Program-made: the position numbers and the translations under genes
Source: Ridgeia piscesae
Lineage: Eukaryota > Annelida > Polychaeta > Sabellida > Siboglinidae
Length of the DNA stretch: 64,000 nt
Assembly: GCA_025642075.2 (NCBI GenBank)
Contig: JAODUO010000866.1
Coordinates: 109,501 to 173,500 of the forward strand
Reading direction: 5' to 3'
Shown: piece by piece, positions 1 to 13,978 of the stretch
Position numbering within the stretch: the first letter of the stretch is position 1
How the letters are laid out: every line of letters begins with the position of its first letter
The notes under the pieces: model-generated
The model's database searches: none
What the model saw: only the letters and a program-made list of their open reading frames with translations
Told to the model about the DNA's origin: nothing

Positions 1-1150
1 CCAGAGCGCTTATCAAGTGTCCACAACATTTGTTTCACTTGCATTGTGACATTTGCCAAGAACTGACCACAATGAGGACACACTGATCTACCTGCAGTCC
101 ACTAACACATGAGTGTTGTTCCCACCTACACGTCCAGCCAAACACACCTGACCCCGCTACACTTACCCAGCCACCTACAACAAAACTTGACCCCTGTGTA
201 CTGAGTAGCTGCTATGTCAATGGACAACACTGCCTGTGTATACTAGGTGCACCTCTGTCAATACTGACCACTGGTATGGATGTCTGCCTCAAATCAATAC
301 CTACATGTATCATGTATACAGTGACATTTGATAGCTCTCCAGCCAGTCATGTTGAACACGTCAAACTCAGAACATTTCAAAAGTTAAACTAAGCGACTCA
401 AGATACATTCCCTCATCTGTAGACCAAGAAGAAGTTTTCTTGTCCAAGTCTTTGAGAATATACAGACACAGCTATTTTGTAAAGTGGCAATGACACTGCC
501 ACATGTGGTGACAACCAAAAAGCTGACAAAGATATACCCTTCCTCACAAGAAATGACCAGAGCACCACTCCTTCAGGACCAGGATTGCTAAGACTGGAAC
601 ACCCTCATTGACAAAATTGTAAACACAGCCGTGCTAACTCATTTGAAGACACTGATCCATAAGGCTATGACTATGAATAATTTACTGTCACACAAATAGT
701 TACAATGGCATTCACTCGCTTCACTGAATTAAACATCATATGGGTAACTGCAACGTAACCACAATGTAACAACTATGTCTGTATAATGAAAACAGACCAC
801 TTGACAATGAACCAAAGTGGCTGGTGTCTTCACAGGTAAATCTGAACCCCTATCAGTCAGTTGGTCTGACAGCTGCCATGTTCTGACCAAGGCCAGTGAA
901 TGACCGGGCGGTCAGTTTACTAACGGCCACTCTCCTCTACAGCTGAATTCCAGTCAAAATATAGTTGTTGCTCTCTTCTGGGCAGGACTTTGAACGTCTT
1001 TCATCTGTTCTTGTCTTTCTTACTCCTTCCGTACCTCAACCCACTGTCATCTAATCATCCATCTCTACTCCCTCTCTCTCTTCCTCTCATTTTCCACTTC
1101 CTCTGATCCTACTCAGGGCCTCTTCCTACATTCCTCCCACCATAACATCT
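1..1150. other. Non-coding stretch, nothing recognised
   Basis: No open frame with coding character, no splice-bounded exon and no obvious repeat was seen on either strand. Probably intergenic or intronic DNA. Confidence 0.5.
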
Positions 1151-1154
1151 ACTT

Positions 1155-1645
1155 ACCAGATGGAGTCAGACCACTTTTGCATTTTCCATAGGCGACCATT
1201 ATAACGTTTCCTTCATTTCCTACTAATCTGGATGAGCTCTGTTATTGACAATTTCACAGCATATTTACCCTCCATAGACAGAAGTTCTGTGAACAATTCG
1301 TGAACTTTTAATACCTCAGGCTCCCACAAACTTCTTTCAAACCTTACACCTCTCCATTTCTGCTTGAACCACCCACGGATTGCCCCTGATTACATCACCA
1401 AGCAAAATGACAACTGTATTAATACCCAGAAATGCACCGACTGACCGCTGTCATAATTTGACAGCTCTGATGCCACGCTGCAAGAAAACATCATTTCTAA
1501 TCACTCCACACTACATATGTGCTCACAGAAATTCAGACAACCTGCATAATGCTGCTTTTAAAGGGTACTCTTTGGGCGGGGAATGGCGGAAGAGCACCTT
1601 ATTGTGGTCTTACATCAGATGGTGCTACATGCACAGTACACAGAA
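1155..1645 (+). repeat. Dispersed repeat, copy A (pairs with 26,665-27,115)
   Basis: This segment aligns over about 450 bases, same orientation, with 26,665-27,115. Shared blocks include a CATAGGCGRCCATT start, an ACACCYCTCCATTTCTGCT block, a GCTCYGATGCCAYGCT block and a CTGCAYAATGC block near the end. The copies look roughly 65-75% alike by eye, so this is an old repeat. No terminal inverted repeat, poly-A tail or coding capacity was recognised, so the class is unknown. Confidence 0.6.
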
Positions 1646-2595
1646 GACAGTTTCATGAAGTGTTCATGCTTGATTATTAACAAAGATTATGTAAATGTGA
1701 ATTTGTTTCAAAATGCTGCACATGTTTTCCATGATTGCTACAAGTCACACCAAACACCCCTAACTGACCGATGAACAGTCTATGAGCTGTCACCAATCAG
1801 CTGTTTGTACGTATTCCATGATCGTCTTAAATAACATAAATGTTATTATTAGTTTAGAAACATTGTAGAAAATGTGTATAATGTTATGAACTACATTCTG
1901 ATGTCAAGCAACAAGATTTAATCCAAGGCATAACTCAAACAAATAAAACTGTCATGTTTCGTTCAAAGGGTCACAGATGAAGCCTGTCAAAGCCCAATAC
2001 TTGAGATGTAAAGTATCTATGAAGAAAAGCTTGATTACACCTTGATCACCTACTCTTCCCACGGGATAAACCCACAGCACTGTCAAATATATATACTTAC
2101 TCAGACCGGATAATGTGCTACTGAATAAATACTGACAGTGATTCCAGACAGGTTGCCATCACGACAGACTTATCTACCTCCCTGTTATGTTAGACAGATT
2201 CAAGGACCACACCGACTCACGTAAACACACCTTTGAACCAGTTTGTAGATACACCCTCCTGTTTGTAAATATTCACCTCATCTGCACCTGCGGTTCCTCT
2301 ATAAAAAGAAGCAGTCATTTATGTTAATCTGTCTCGCTGGAAAACAATGACAACTAATGGTGGAGTGGGATTGTCTTCATTAGGTAACCAATCCCACGGA
2401 GGCGGGAGTATTTTACCTTCATTGATCGCTTCTGTTTCATTGCTCTCTTTATCATTCATCATACGTGACCTTGTTGATGACTTTGTGCACTGGAAGGCTT
2501 CTAAATGATTTCATGTTGCTCCTTTTCGGATCAAACTCACTTTGCAAACAAATTCAGATTCCCGGTATCTGCAGTTTTACTTTTACCACAAACTG
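1646..2595. other. Non-coding stretch, nothing recognised
   Basis: Short spurious open frames only; no exon with convincing flanking splice sites and no repeat noticed. Confidence 0.45.
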
Positions 2596-2603
2596 GGAGC
2601 CTG

Positions 2604-2873
2604 CAGGGCTTTATGCAGGATAAAATTACTGCCTGTCACACGTTTTGGTGGACACATGGATGTTAACTTCACTGTTAAGCCAGTTTACAAACTTTCCTGA
2701 TGACCTGACATGGACTACACATGTGACACGATTTACACTCACTTTCAAGGCATAACTAGCAATATCTATGGTTTTGGAAGACCTTTTTTTTGCTCCTTCA
2801 TTTTTATCCGTCCACCCATATTCGTTTTTACTCGTTCAAATGACGGGTGGATGGGTCTCTGCATAAAGCTATG
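2604..2873 (+). mobile_element. hAT-like miniature transposon, copy 1 (270 bp)
   Basis: The left end CAGGGCTTTATG and the right end CATAAAGCTATG (reverse complement CATAGCTTTATG) form a short imperfect terminal inverted repeat. The interior matches the copy at 15,315-15,579 almost throughout. Target duplication here is imperfect: CTGGGAAG follows the element, and CTGGGAGC lies three bases before the left end. The CAGGG terminus and the perfect 8-bp duplications at the three other copies point to a non-autonomous hAT-superfamily element. No transposase is encoded. Confidence 0.75.
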
Positions 2874-2881
2874 CTGGGAAG

Positions 2882-5800
2882 TGGGATGAATACTAGATGA
2901 GGAAGAGGTAAGAAGGTCACATGATATGGCAAGATAAGATGAGCTACGGCTGGTGAAATTAACCCTAAGTAGACCGGGATGGAACAATTTGTGACTGACT
3001 TAGCAAGTGCTGTAGTCGCAATAACAACCATAGATACAGAACTCATCAACATGATGTCCACTGCCTCAGTCCAACAATTATACAAAGAGTAATAAATGTA
3101 TACATTTCATAGAATCATTGTTGTTCTTCGTATTACACGGGTGATGTTCTTTTAGTGATTCTGCAGACACTGGATTCTGTTACATCATATTTCATTTGAG
3201 CACATCACAGGGTTCTGACAGGCAACTTAAGAACACCATCAAATAAATTAATGCTCTACACCTGATGTAAACAAAAACACTTAAACCTGTGTTTTATACC
3301 ACAACTGAGCAAGATACCATGTGTCAATGTTATCAGTTTTGGGTGAGAAGTATCACCCCTCTGACTCCGTTCTCACTTCCTACTTGTGTCTGCTCTGCTT
3401 GTTGTAACATGTTCTCAATTCTTTACAGTGAAACAGGTGTATCTGTTGTGGATTTATAACTTACAATCCCATTCTAGACACATCACATCCAGGACTTTCA
3501 TTCAGAATGACCACAGCAAATAAAACAAACAAACAATAAAATAATACAAACAAACACAAAGCCAGGGAAGGATGATATATTCACACAAAACAATGTGAAA
3601 ATATTACCTGTTTATATGGAGAAGCTTCGTTTGTATAAAAACATGCCCTAGAAGTACTGATTCGGCCTTTCAGATGAGCAAACCTGGCTAGAAGTAATAA
3701 TGTGCAATATCTGCAAGTCTGAATCAGGATTCAGAGAAGTCGCAACCATTAAACAAATCAGACACGCACTATCATGTTTCCACCGACACATAAAAATAGA
3801 CACGTTTCAATTACCAGTGTTTTGCACGGAGGCAGGCTCATGTCTACTCCACGCATCCTAGCACATTTCCTTAGAAGATAGACAAACAGCATGACGCTTT
3901 CATTTTCATGTAGCCAAATTTGAGTTCCAAGATTTCACACACAGGCACGAATGTGTAGCTGTGCATAAAATCTTAGTTATTATTTAAAATAACCTGACAT
4001 GCATTTTATAAAATTACATTTCCACTTATTATTTTATCTGAAACTATGACTTTACACATAAATAAAACACAATCCATTTAAAAACTATTTGTATTAACCT
4101 GTGTGATTGTTTTTTGTGTTCACTCCAGGATATTCACCAGTGAACAATTATTCAGTCTGCCAACTCTGCTAATTTTACTGATTGCACTGAACTGATAACT
4201 GGGTACAACAAAACTGTAATTCGTGTCCTACAGTGCTATATACAGATGTTACTAGACTTGATCAAAACAACATATTCAACACATAATCCATGGTTTCACA
4301 AGTTCTGCACGACTGGCACATTGCCTCTGGTTATGACAAGACCCAACAATGACAAGGTACCCCCCCTATTGCACCAGAGACCCCAGACAAACCAGGTCAC
4401 AGGGCCAATTTAGACCCTGAAATCAATGCAGTGCAATCACAGCTAACATTGCTGACACACCTTGACTAGAAGCCCGGCAGGTACAAATTGGCACTGACAG
4501 CCAGCACAATCAGTGCACAGTGCTGACAGCAATCACATACAACTGTACCCATTTAGGGCTTATTAAGGGCCATAGGACCAACTTAATTGCCTGCTTCATC
4601 AAACCAGTATGCTTGTGTCACAAATCCAGCTGTTTCTTATTTTGAAGTTTCAAAGGGTTGTTTACATCCAAGGTTTAAATTAGCTTGTGCGCAGGACGAT
4701 TTATGGCACACATTGCCAACATCTTTGAAGATGCACTCTTGAGGTCACTCGGTTTTTGTGACCCTTCATCCAAGCACTGGACAATCTGAGGTTACAGACT
4801 GGGATGACATCTCGAGAGATTAAATTATTACCCCACCCCATATTTCATAAACTGTAAAAAGGCCAGAACAAAATGTTCTCCCAATTTGGCACAATGTCAG
4901 TCAACAAACCTGACCATACATATAATTTTAATAATTTCAATAAATTAACTACCCACTGACCAGACCACATCATCATCATCATGTGGTCAAAACATCACAG
5001 CATGCCCAAGTGGTCACTCCATGAAATGTTAACATGGAACAGTAAGCCCAGGGGTCTACTACCCCATGAAGACCAGACAGGCTGCAGCCCTACTTGGACC
5101 AGTTCCCTTGATAGAAACATCCAGACAGATAAATATAACCATCAACCAGCCCAGCCCACACACGGCCAGAGAAAGACAAAATCTTATGTCATGTGTGTAA
5201 CACTCACCTCAACAGCTGTCACCTATAAACAGCCGTTAAGTAACATCACAGAAGTGACTCTCATTAGACGCAGACAGCAGCAAGAAGCACTGGTTAACAA
5301 CGTAGCATTTTATAGCTTGTTTTTGTTCCTCTTCGTTGCTGGCGCACCGGTGTCAGCAACAGTTGCTAGAGCGATTACGCCAACACTCACCTAGCAGAGA
5401 TGTAAAGAACGTTATCAGGGCCACACATGTCTTGTTGCTGTTGCCTCAAACATTCACAAAGATGCTAACATACTGAGGGGAGAGACAGAAAGCTCCAGCA
5501 AGACACAGATGTCAGTTGTAACAGCAGGAGGCAGATCAGATTTACAGATTCATCTCATACAAACAAAATCGTGATGGTCTTGATGGTGTCCGTTTGATAA
5601 TGTCTACAAACATGGATTAAGCCACAGTTGAGGTGATAAAGTTCACATGTAATGGTCAAATACTGTAGCAACTCCCAAAATAATTGTTTGTAAAAAGATA
5701 CAAAATATAAACATATTTATGGAAACCAATAGGGTTTATTTCTAAACATGCCATTCATCGTTAGGTTGTACATGCATGCAGTCAATACTGAGCAGTACGT

Positions 5801-7864
5801 GCATTATGTGCCGGTGTGCACATCCTCGCCTACTTGGCGTACTTCACCTATCATGTTCAATATGTTTGTAAACAGTTTATCAACTGATCTGAAGTGCATT
5901 GAGTAAATGCTAAGAACTTCAGATTAGCCAGTCAGTTGTCACAGTTGTCACAGGCTATTACCACGCACAACATGGCTGTATATTGCTAGATACGTTGCAC
6001 TTTGAGAAGCACAGAAGTGATGCGGTGCTGGTGTATCTGTTTTGCCTGCTGAGTTATGGATTAAAAAACAAAACTAGGTTCATAACTTCATATAAAACCT
6101 GACTTGTTGAATTTGTTATTATCATCACCCTTGGTACATGCAGTTGATGTACCCCAGCAACAACCACCTTCAGTCCCAAAGATCAGCTAACAATAACGTT
6201 CTGAAAGACTATAGCTGAATTGAACTTCAGTTGGAGCAGATCGTGGTATCCACAGCAGCACACATTGCTAGTCAGTCACCAGGAGATTGCCAAGAACTGG
6301 AAAAGACTGAGAACCTCAAACACCTACCAGACACAGGAGACCATGCACACCAAAGACAAGGGACAACAAACAGCCCTTTCAGAAGTCCTCCCTCCAAGGA
6401 GACATGGCTTCCCTAGGTACACATTAGCCCTGGTTTCAGTGGTACTGTCTCTTCTGCACCTGCAGCAGGAGCAGTTGTCCTGCCATCTGGTTCAGACTTT
6501 CATATACTGCTAGACAACAGATGAGAGCTCAGGTGTTGGTGGTGGAAGAATAGGAGGATAGAGATGAAAGTACAGACTTTACACATGGTTTATGGATGTC
6601 TTCTTTGGTAGCCTGTGCTCTGTACAGCTGCCAGTTATCTAAATATACAAACACAGAGGCAAGGACACAAGGTAATGGTGTCACTTTGAAGCCACTGAAT
6701 TTCGACATGACTCCAACCATAACTAAGTGCAAACAATTTGAGTTACCAAGTAAACCTCAACAATGTTTGCAAGAGACTGAATATCTAAACTTGCCACTTC
6801 TGCTAGTCTGACCTGAACACTTTTGATGTGTGAAAACCACCCTAACTCCAAACACTTAAATTAAATGTGACATTATCACCCTGTAGGCAAGATGACAGTC
6901 ACCCAGTTCAAATCAGGTTCCCATTGAATTCACCCCCACAGGGGTAGTAATCCCAGGGTGCTTGGACAATGGTTCATCAGACAACCCTTCTCAGTGCTTT
7001 CAGTGGATCCTGGGCTGTTAGACATGCCAGTGTAGTCACATTCACTCTTTCACCTTATCAACCCACTATGTGCACAGCTTTTTACCTGTTTTCACACACT
7101 CTAAACACAGGTGAATCCTCGGGACACTACACCTTCCTATCAGTTGTAGTTCACACGTCCTGGGAGAGAGATGTCTGAACTCACAATGCCATGCTATCTC
7201 ATATTGATGACATTACACATTCTAAAAATTGTCAGTCTAGAACAACCTCCAATCTCACAGCAACTGCAAAATCAATTCTTACCAGTCCAGCAAATTCACA
7301 ACCATGACCAAACTCTACATATTTTCCTAAATAAGATGGTCTATAACTATACATATGAGGCCATGGCATCTCTGTTATTATCATAGCTATATGACAGTTA
7401 TTAGGTCACAACAAAACATCCCTGGCATTAGCTGAATGAGCCAGCATAGAACCAGCATAGAAGGCAGGAAGTGAGTGCACACAGAACTGTTGTCACCATG
7501 TCATGAAGCTAACAAACACCTACCACAAGGACATGCTCATGCACACACATGCACTCAGACAGACACACTCCAGGACAATCACATCTCTGTTTAACGACCC
7601 TTGTCAAAAGATTCGTTTTGCTATCACGCAATCAACTGTCACCACTGTTGAAAGACCATTGCACAACCAACAGCATGGAGATGTACCCTCATGATATGAC
7701 TCCAAGAGTACAGACTGGGTCCCCAGTAATGATGAACATTCCACCTCTAGGCTCATAATACAGAACATGTCACCTGCACACATTTTTAAATATTTGCTGT
7801 ATATACGGAGCAACTTACATTAAGAACGTTGATATCCTAGTTGGGCAATATAAATGTTTAGTGG
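2882..7864. other. Non-coding stretch
   Basis: No recognisable gene. Open frames such as 4,981-5,394 (+) show no domain and no support. On the minus strand a consensus-like splice donor (CTGCTAG followed by GTGAGTG) lies at about 5,393, which could end an untranslated exon of an unidentified minus-strand gene. That is suggestive only. Confidence 0.4.
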
Positions 7865-7872
7865 TGACACGA

Positions 7873-7951
7873 CAACTTTATGTAGAGACCCGTCCATGTG
7901 TCCACCAAAACATGTGTGACTGGCAATAATTTTATCCTACATAAAGCCCTG
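7873..7951 (-). mobile_element. hAT-like miniature transposon, copy 2 (79-bp deletion derivative)
   Basis: Read on the minus strand, this begins CAGGGCTTTATGTAGG and ends CTACATAAAGTTG. It keeps about the first 57 bases and the last 20 of the roughly 267-bp family consensus and lacks the interior. It is flanked by a perfect 8-bp duplication TGACACGA at 7,865-7,872 and 7,952-7,959. The intact duplication shows that this short form occupies a genuine insertion site. Confidence 0.85.
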
Positions 7952-7959
7952 TGACACGA

Positions 7960-10900
7960 CCAGTCCAATATAACGAATGACAAGACGGTCAACATCTTTT
8001 TCTGGTGTCTTTCTCTTGGTGCAGCTGTCACAGTTGTCACATCTCCCTGTGTACATGGATCGTGTAGCAGTCCACAAAAGTGGACGAGAGCACATCACCG
8101 AGGGCATGACATCAGCTGTTCTTCTTTTCCATGTTTGAATTTTATGTGAACCAAACTGACAAAGTCAGTAAATATTCTATCTATGACTAAATAGGAACCG
8201 CATCAGTAGTGTACATAACACTTGTACTGCTCAAAAAATATATAAACATTGTGATAAGGTAGATGAGGACAGCATCAGCCCAGCTGCCACATCCAGACCA
8301 GGCAAATCACAAAACTACACCAGCTCCACCTATTAAACATTATTAGGGCTTCACTAATCCATCACTGCTCTTTCTTCTCGCCAGTGGTTTTTGACATTTT
8401 TGCTTCAGTTGGGTCTGATCAGTTTGACTTGTTCGCTTGTCGCAGAGTGAGACACAAATAACTTCCTGCGGTGACATTGTGAAGCAACTAGAGATGCTGA
8501 TCAATCATACTGCTGTGGCGTATTGCTCCTTCAACCCTTTACATTTCACAGTTATTACTGTCGGTCTGGTGTGTTATAGGTGGGGTTTCCAATCAGCTTA
8601 ATGCTGAACCAGGCAGGGTGTCAAGCAGCCAATCAATGGCTGCAACAGACACCGCCATCTAGATTGAAACCACCAGGGGCAGTACAAGGTGAGCCACAAA
8701 ATGGCAGACTTTCAAAGGGACAATTTTTAATCTAACAAAATTTCCCTTCACTGGGACCGAACACTGGGACAGAGAAAAGGCTTGGATTCCTTGAAGACTT
8801 GGACGCACAAGAGAAAATTATCTCACGGAAGTTTACACAATCCACAGTCTTACATTACAAGCTTATCTCAGAGGTATCTCATCTATATAAACATGTATAT
8901 AGACATGTCTCATCTTACAAATGAGGTGAACTCTGACGACCAGGTGCTGGTACTTAGTTCTACTTACACTGCCAGTCAAACAAACACGTCTGTACACAGA
9001 CATGTGGTAATAAGAAAGTACAACAGTGTTATACATTGGAATCAGTTTCAGCAAATATCAAACCCAACAGTACCGATACGTATAACCGTAATGTAATGTA
9101 AGGAACCTACCATCAAACAGTCTTGCATTATATTTACACCACAACACATAGCCGTGTCAGTGTAGGCATCCTACTGGTATACTTAGTTCCCACCACATGT
9201 CATGTGATGTCACTCCACCCACCCCGACTCAGGTGAGTGGGGGACATGTCACATGCCTATCTAGTGTCTACTCCAACCTGTCCTCCTACGCTTCACCACC
9301 ACAACATTGCTCACAGACAGGTGTTTCACAATGCACTTTACGAAGCCCGCTTTAATTACTCACTGCCCAGCCTCAATGGATCTATAGTCTGTCATGCAGA
9401 CCAGTGTCACAAAAGGTAGATAATAATATTAGCAGCCTTTTGACCACATTTTTACTGTGACTGAAATCCAACACAACTGTGGGTAGGAATTAGTTTGAAC
9501 GACAGTAGCAGTGCCATTGAATGAGCCACACTTCTTTACCAGTACTATCCACAATAACCAACACACTGTAATACTAATAATATGCCATATATAAATGCAC
9601 CCACCCACACAACAGCAGTTTTTATATTTATCCTAGCTACAAAAGCCACTCCCCAATACCAGCTGTTTTATGGAAGGTACGCAGCCTAAAGATGCACATC
9701 TTCATTCATTTTCACTAAAGTGCCTTCGTCGTCTGTACATCAGACCAGTCCCACGCACTCATACCAAAAAAGCAATACTGATGAATCACACCCACACACA
9801 AGACAGGCGGACATGGCATGCATCAAAAACTCCAGAAAAACAGTATCACTGAAGAAATATCACACGTCTGGCTTTTCTACCAGAACCGACTAAAATAATT
9901 ATACCAGTGACCAGTCCAATGTAGACTTGTACCACGGTGACTACGGCCACACAATTATTGTGGTACTGTGTAGTTGCATTTATAAATATTAATAACCGGA
10001 CAATGCAACCTACTAATAATCTGCCAAATATTTAGTAATGCCACAGTAATTAGGCGGTGTCATGGATTATGACCCAACAAGACAAAACAATCTGTACAGA
10101 TTTAGCTCAAAACAGGTTTTTCAATTATCATACATTATAAAATTATATAAATCTAGTCGATTAGCTAAATTAAAACAAAAACATAATCTTGGGCATTGTC
10201 TACAACTTACTTACCTGACTTTAGAAAGTGAACAGCCGATATTTATAAGACAATGCTTAGTGACCAAGTAATTTCAGACTGCAAGTGCACCAAAGCTGAT
10301 GAGTACAGAACTATTGTTATATCCTGAAATGACCCCAGCATCTGGCAGGTAAATTCTGCTATGTTCAATCTGCCTAAATTATGCATTCATAAACAGATAT
10401 AATAAACTCATTTACCTTACCTTTATGCATATGTCCTTGGAATTCTACAGCTCTACAGAGTGTACACATGACAAAGAAAAGAACACAAACTGATGCCAAT
10501 CGTTCTCTATTGTGTGAACAGAATCAACTAAATACTGGGAAATAAAGAAACACAAACAGTGACTTAACAGTCCGAAACAGAACCACTTTGGTGTAGTTAT
10601 AAAATGTATATATTAGATACTCAGTAATCCTCATTCAGACCCCAATGATCCACAAATCTCTCCATCCAAACACTCTTTTCTGAGGAACAAATTTTTTAAA
10701 TGCTAATACTAAGTTATATGCTGCAGTGTTTTTTATCCAGAAAATGTATAATCCATACACATCAAATGACACGACAGTGTCCAGATTACCAAGGTTCAGC
10801 GACATCCACCAAAGAAAGAGTATTATTATTAATGACATGTGAGAAATAAAGATATTTCTGATGATGCACGATCTGTCTGTATTCACAAAAAGGCAGATCC

Positions 10901-11835
10901 TGACCAGATCTCTACTTATATACATGCATAAAAATGAATGGTCGCTGCCTAAAGATATCCCAATTGGCACACTGAAGTGAGACACAGCCTGGATCAATAG
11001 TCTGGATCCATTGTTTCTAGACAATGCTATGCATACAAAGGTCTTTAGCTTGGTTCAAACAATGGCATCAACAACAAATTCTGCAATTAACTGATCTTGT
11101 TTCAGACACTTAAAAAGCATATGTATGCCAAATTTTCTGACAAACGGTAAGCACCACTTCTGGCACAGTCCTGTCAAAATTCATAGTGCAAAGGGGCAAA
11201 ATGGAACCTCCATCAGCTCTGTTACATTAACACACAATGATATCCAAACCTTTACAAGGCTAAACATTAGGATACAAATTGTTTTGCGTTATTATAACAT
11301 GAACAAGTGGACAACTGTACCTGAAGTTTTGCATTTTACTTAAACCTCTCAACCGCTACAGATTCAAATATGAGCCATACACTTGATACAAGTCATGAAA
11401 GTCGCCTTAGAAGCCTGGGCAACAAAAGCTGCTGTAAAGACTGTGAAGACACAACTGGGTGTCCTTCTATCAGCTGACCTGGACGTCGCATGACATACCA
11501 TGAGACAACAGCCATCAGGTTAGTAAAGGACATCAGCCAAATGCATTGTGGAATTTCTAATTCTGTCCACAAGTGAAGAAAAGTCGCTGTAACCGGACCA
11601 CTGACTTTTTATCATGAGCCTTCTCTGCAGACAATAGCTACAGTTGGCTTCTATGCAGCATAAACCTATCAAGATATCTGCAAACTTTGAGGAGACTGTA
11701 CAGGACTGTTTATCTGACTGGTCTTAGTAGGCCAACACCCAGTGATGCACTTAAGACACAGCTTACCTGATACTTAGTGATGTGTCTTGGTGTCTGTCTG
11801 CTCAGAGCAACTAACTTACAAAAGTCATTGAAAAA

Positions 11836-11838
<3 letters not shown>
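7960..11838. other. Non-coding stretch
   Basis: No exon or gene recognised. The longest open frame (10,635-11,024, minus, 129 codons) has no recognisable domain and no supporting context. Confidence 0.4.

Positions 11839-11839
<1 letters not shown>

Positions 11840-11899
<60 letters not shown>
11840..11899. repeat. (TA)n microsatellite
   Basis: About 30 uninterrupted TA dinucleotides. Confidence 0.97.
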
Positions 11900-11900
<1 letters not shown>

Positions 11901-13235
11901 GTGCATGACAAACAACCAGGTGGGCAGGGCCTGAGGATTAATTCTGATAAATATTGATACATAACAACAAACAAATGTTTCTTTACATGTGCCAAAGCAT
12001 AATGGAGCACAGCTTTGTAGACTGTTGTATTATCACTGGATCTAACCTGATGTCAAACATTTAAGTGGATAACTACCTCCTACACCCAGGTATGGCACGG
12101 TGCCCTCGTTGAACCAGGAATTCCAATAAGCAGAATCAAACATCACTCGGTGCCCGAATTAATTGAAACATTCCCCAAGGTATCCCATGCAAGTATTGAA
12201 TTTAACATGAGCAAACTGTTTGCTGATAATTTACATCCATTTTAACAAACTGAGTGGTGATATCGCAAAACTATGGGTGCAACACACATTCTGACACATT
12301 ACGACTTATGGGTATTTAAACAAATTTGTTCTCATCCATAACTCCCAAATATGCAGTGTAAGAAGCAATTACTACCAACCTCTCCCCTAGATTCCCTCAC
12401 ATTCCAACTAACAACTTCTGAACCCCACCCACCCCTATGCCCAGGAACACAAAATAATCAAAATTCTCTCTTGGGAAAGTGAACCTGTAATAGTGAACTC
12501 TGACCCCAGACTTTCAACCATTCATGTCCAGCAGCTATCTTCGTTTACAGTATTCCAGGCCAGATAACATTAAGTTGTGACACCTCAGAGCATAACAACA
12601 CTATCACATCAGGGTCAAGCACTTGGTTTTGGACAGCGCAGCCAAAATTACTACCTGGTGGACAATACTACAACTATATAACCAGATTATCAGATACTCA
12701 CTCTGTTGATCAAAGTTGCTACCATCAGATGGACCATACATCAGCTGGTCATTACACAAATGTGTGAAGATTTTCAATACATACTGACATATCATACCTC
12801 TTAATTCTCCGACAAGACACTAATTACAGGCTATTATCAATATTTAAATGTTATCTAGTATGCCCAAGAACATCAAACCAGCCAAAAAAATAGAATCCAC
12901 CATCGTTCAGCACCACTGCCCATTATTGGCAGAGCCATCAACATTTTAGGTCCATTTAAAATGTAATTTCATGGTACATGCACATGAATGCTTGTTCACT
13001 CAACCAGAAATGTATCCCCCAATTTTTATTCACAACTTAGTTGTAAAGCTAACCCATTTTCTAAGGTCACAACCACGTCCGTTTCACTAGAAACCAACTC
13101 TATGTACGTCACTGAAGATGGACACCATTAAGCACCATCTGCACTGCACTACCATATAAAACTGTCCGTATAGACAGCACATACATTTAGACATAACAGC
13201 AGGAGCTATGAGAGTAATTACACCAGGATTGGACA
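11900..13235. other. Non-coding stretch, nothing recognised
   Basis: No coding exon, repeat or regulatory motif could be supported. Confidence 0.45.
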
Positions 13236-13238
13236 GAG

Positions 13239-13816
13239 TGCTTGGGGTGAGACAAGCCCAGAGGACAGGAGGGACTGAGTGCTTGGGGTGAGACAAGCCC
13301 AGAGGACAGGAGGGACTGAGTGCTTGGGGTGAGACAAGCCCAGAGGACAGGAGGGACTGAGTGCTTGGGGTGAGACAAGCCCAGAGGACAGGAGGGACTG
13401 AGTGCTTGGGGTGAGACAAGCCCAGAGGACAGGAGGGACTGAGTGCTTGGGGTGAGACAAGCCCAGAGGACAGGAGGGACTGAGTGCTTGGGGTGAGACA
13501 AGCCCAGAGGACAGGAGGGACTGAGTGCTTGGGGTGAGACAAGCCCAGAGGACAGGAGGGACTGAGTGCTTGGGGTGAGACAAGCCCAGAGGACAGGAGG
13601 GACTGAGTGCTTGGGGTGAGACAAGCCCAGAGGACAGGAGGGACTGAGTGCTTGGGGTGAGACAAGCCCAGAGGACAGGAGGGACTGAGTGCTTGGGGTG
13701 AGACAAGCCCAGAGGACAGGAGGGACTGAGTGCTTGGGGTGAGACAAGCCCAGAGGACAGGAGGGACTGAGTGCTTGGGGTGAGACAAGCCCAGAGGACA
13801 GGAGGGACTGAGTGCT
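13239..13816. repeat. 41-bp minisatellite, 14 apparently identical copies
   Basis: The unit contains GCTTGGGGTGAGACAAGCCC followed by a purine-rich GGACAGGAGGGACTGAG segment. Unit starts fall every 41 bases from 13,239 to 13,813, giving 14 complete copies and a partial one. I saw no substitution between copies, implying very recent expansion or strong homogenisation. Because 41 is not a multiple of three and the minus strand has no stop in any frame, three long overlapping minus-strand frames exist here; they are artefacts of the repeat. Confidence 0.97.
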
Positions 13817-13978
13817 CAGGTACGTGAAGATGGTCACTGATGAAGAATGATACCTGGTCTGGAACATGATCGTCACTTTGCTGGTCATCTGAGGCTAACA
13901 TGGGGCACACTGCTTTTACTCTCATTAACACACAAACAGCCATCAAAATAGCCTTCTAAATGAAATTTAATACACGTC

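Noticed and set aside
4981..5394. 137-codon plus-strand frame
   Set aside because: No recognisable motif; low-complexity hydrophobic patch near the end; the better signal there is a donor on the opposite strand.
10635..11024. 129-codon minus-strand frame
   Set aside because: No domain, no promoter or splice context and no compositional difference from flanks; this length is expected by chance in 64 kb.
13087..13946. Three overlapping minus-strand frames of 233-242 codons
   Set aside because: All are translations of the 41-bp minisatellite in successive frames; the unit length is not a multiple of three and there is no independent coding evidence.
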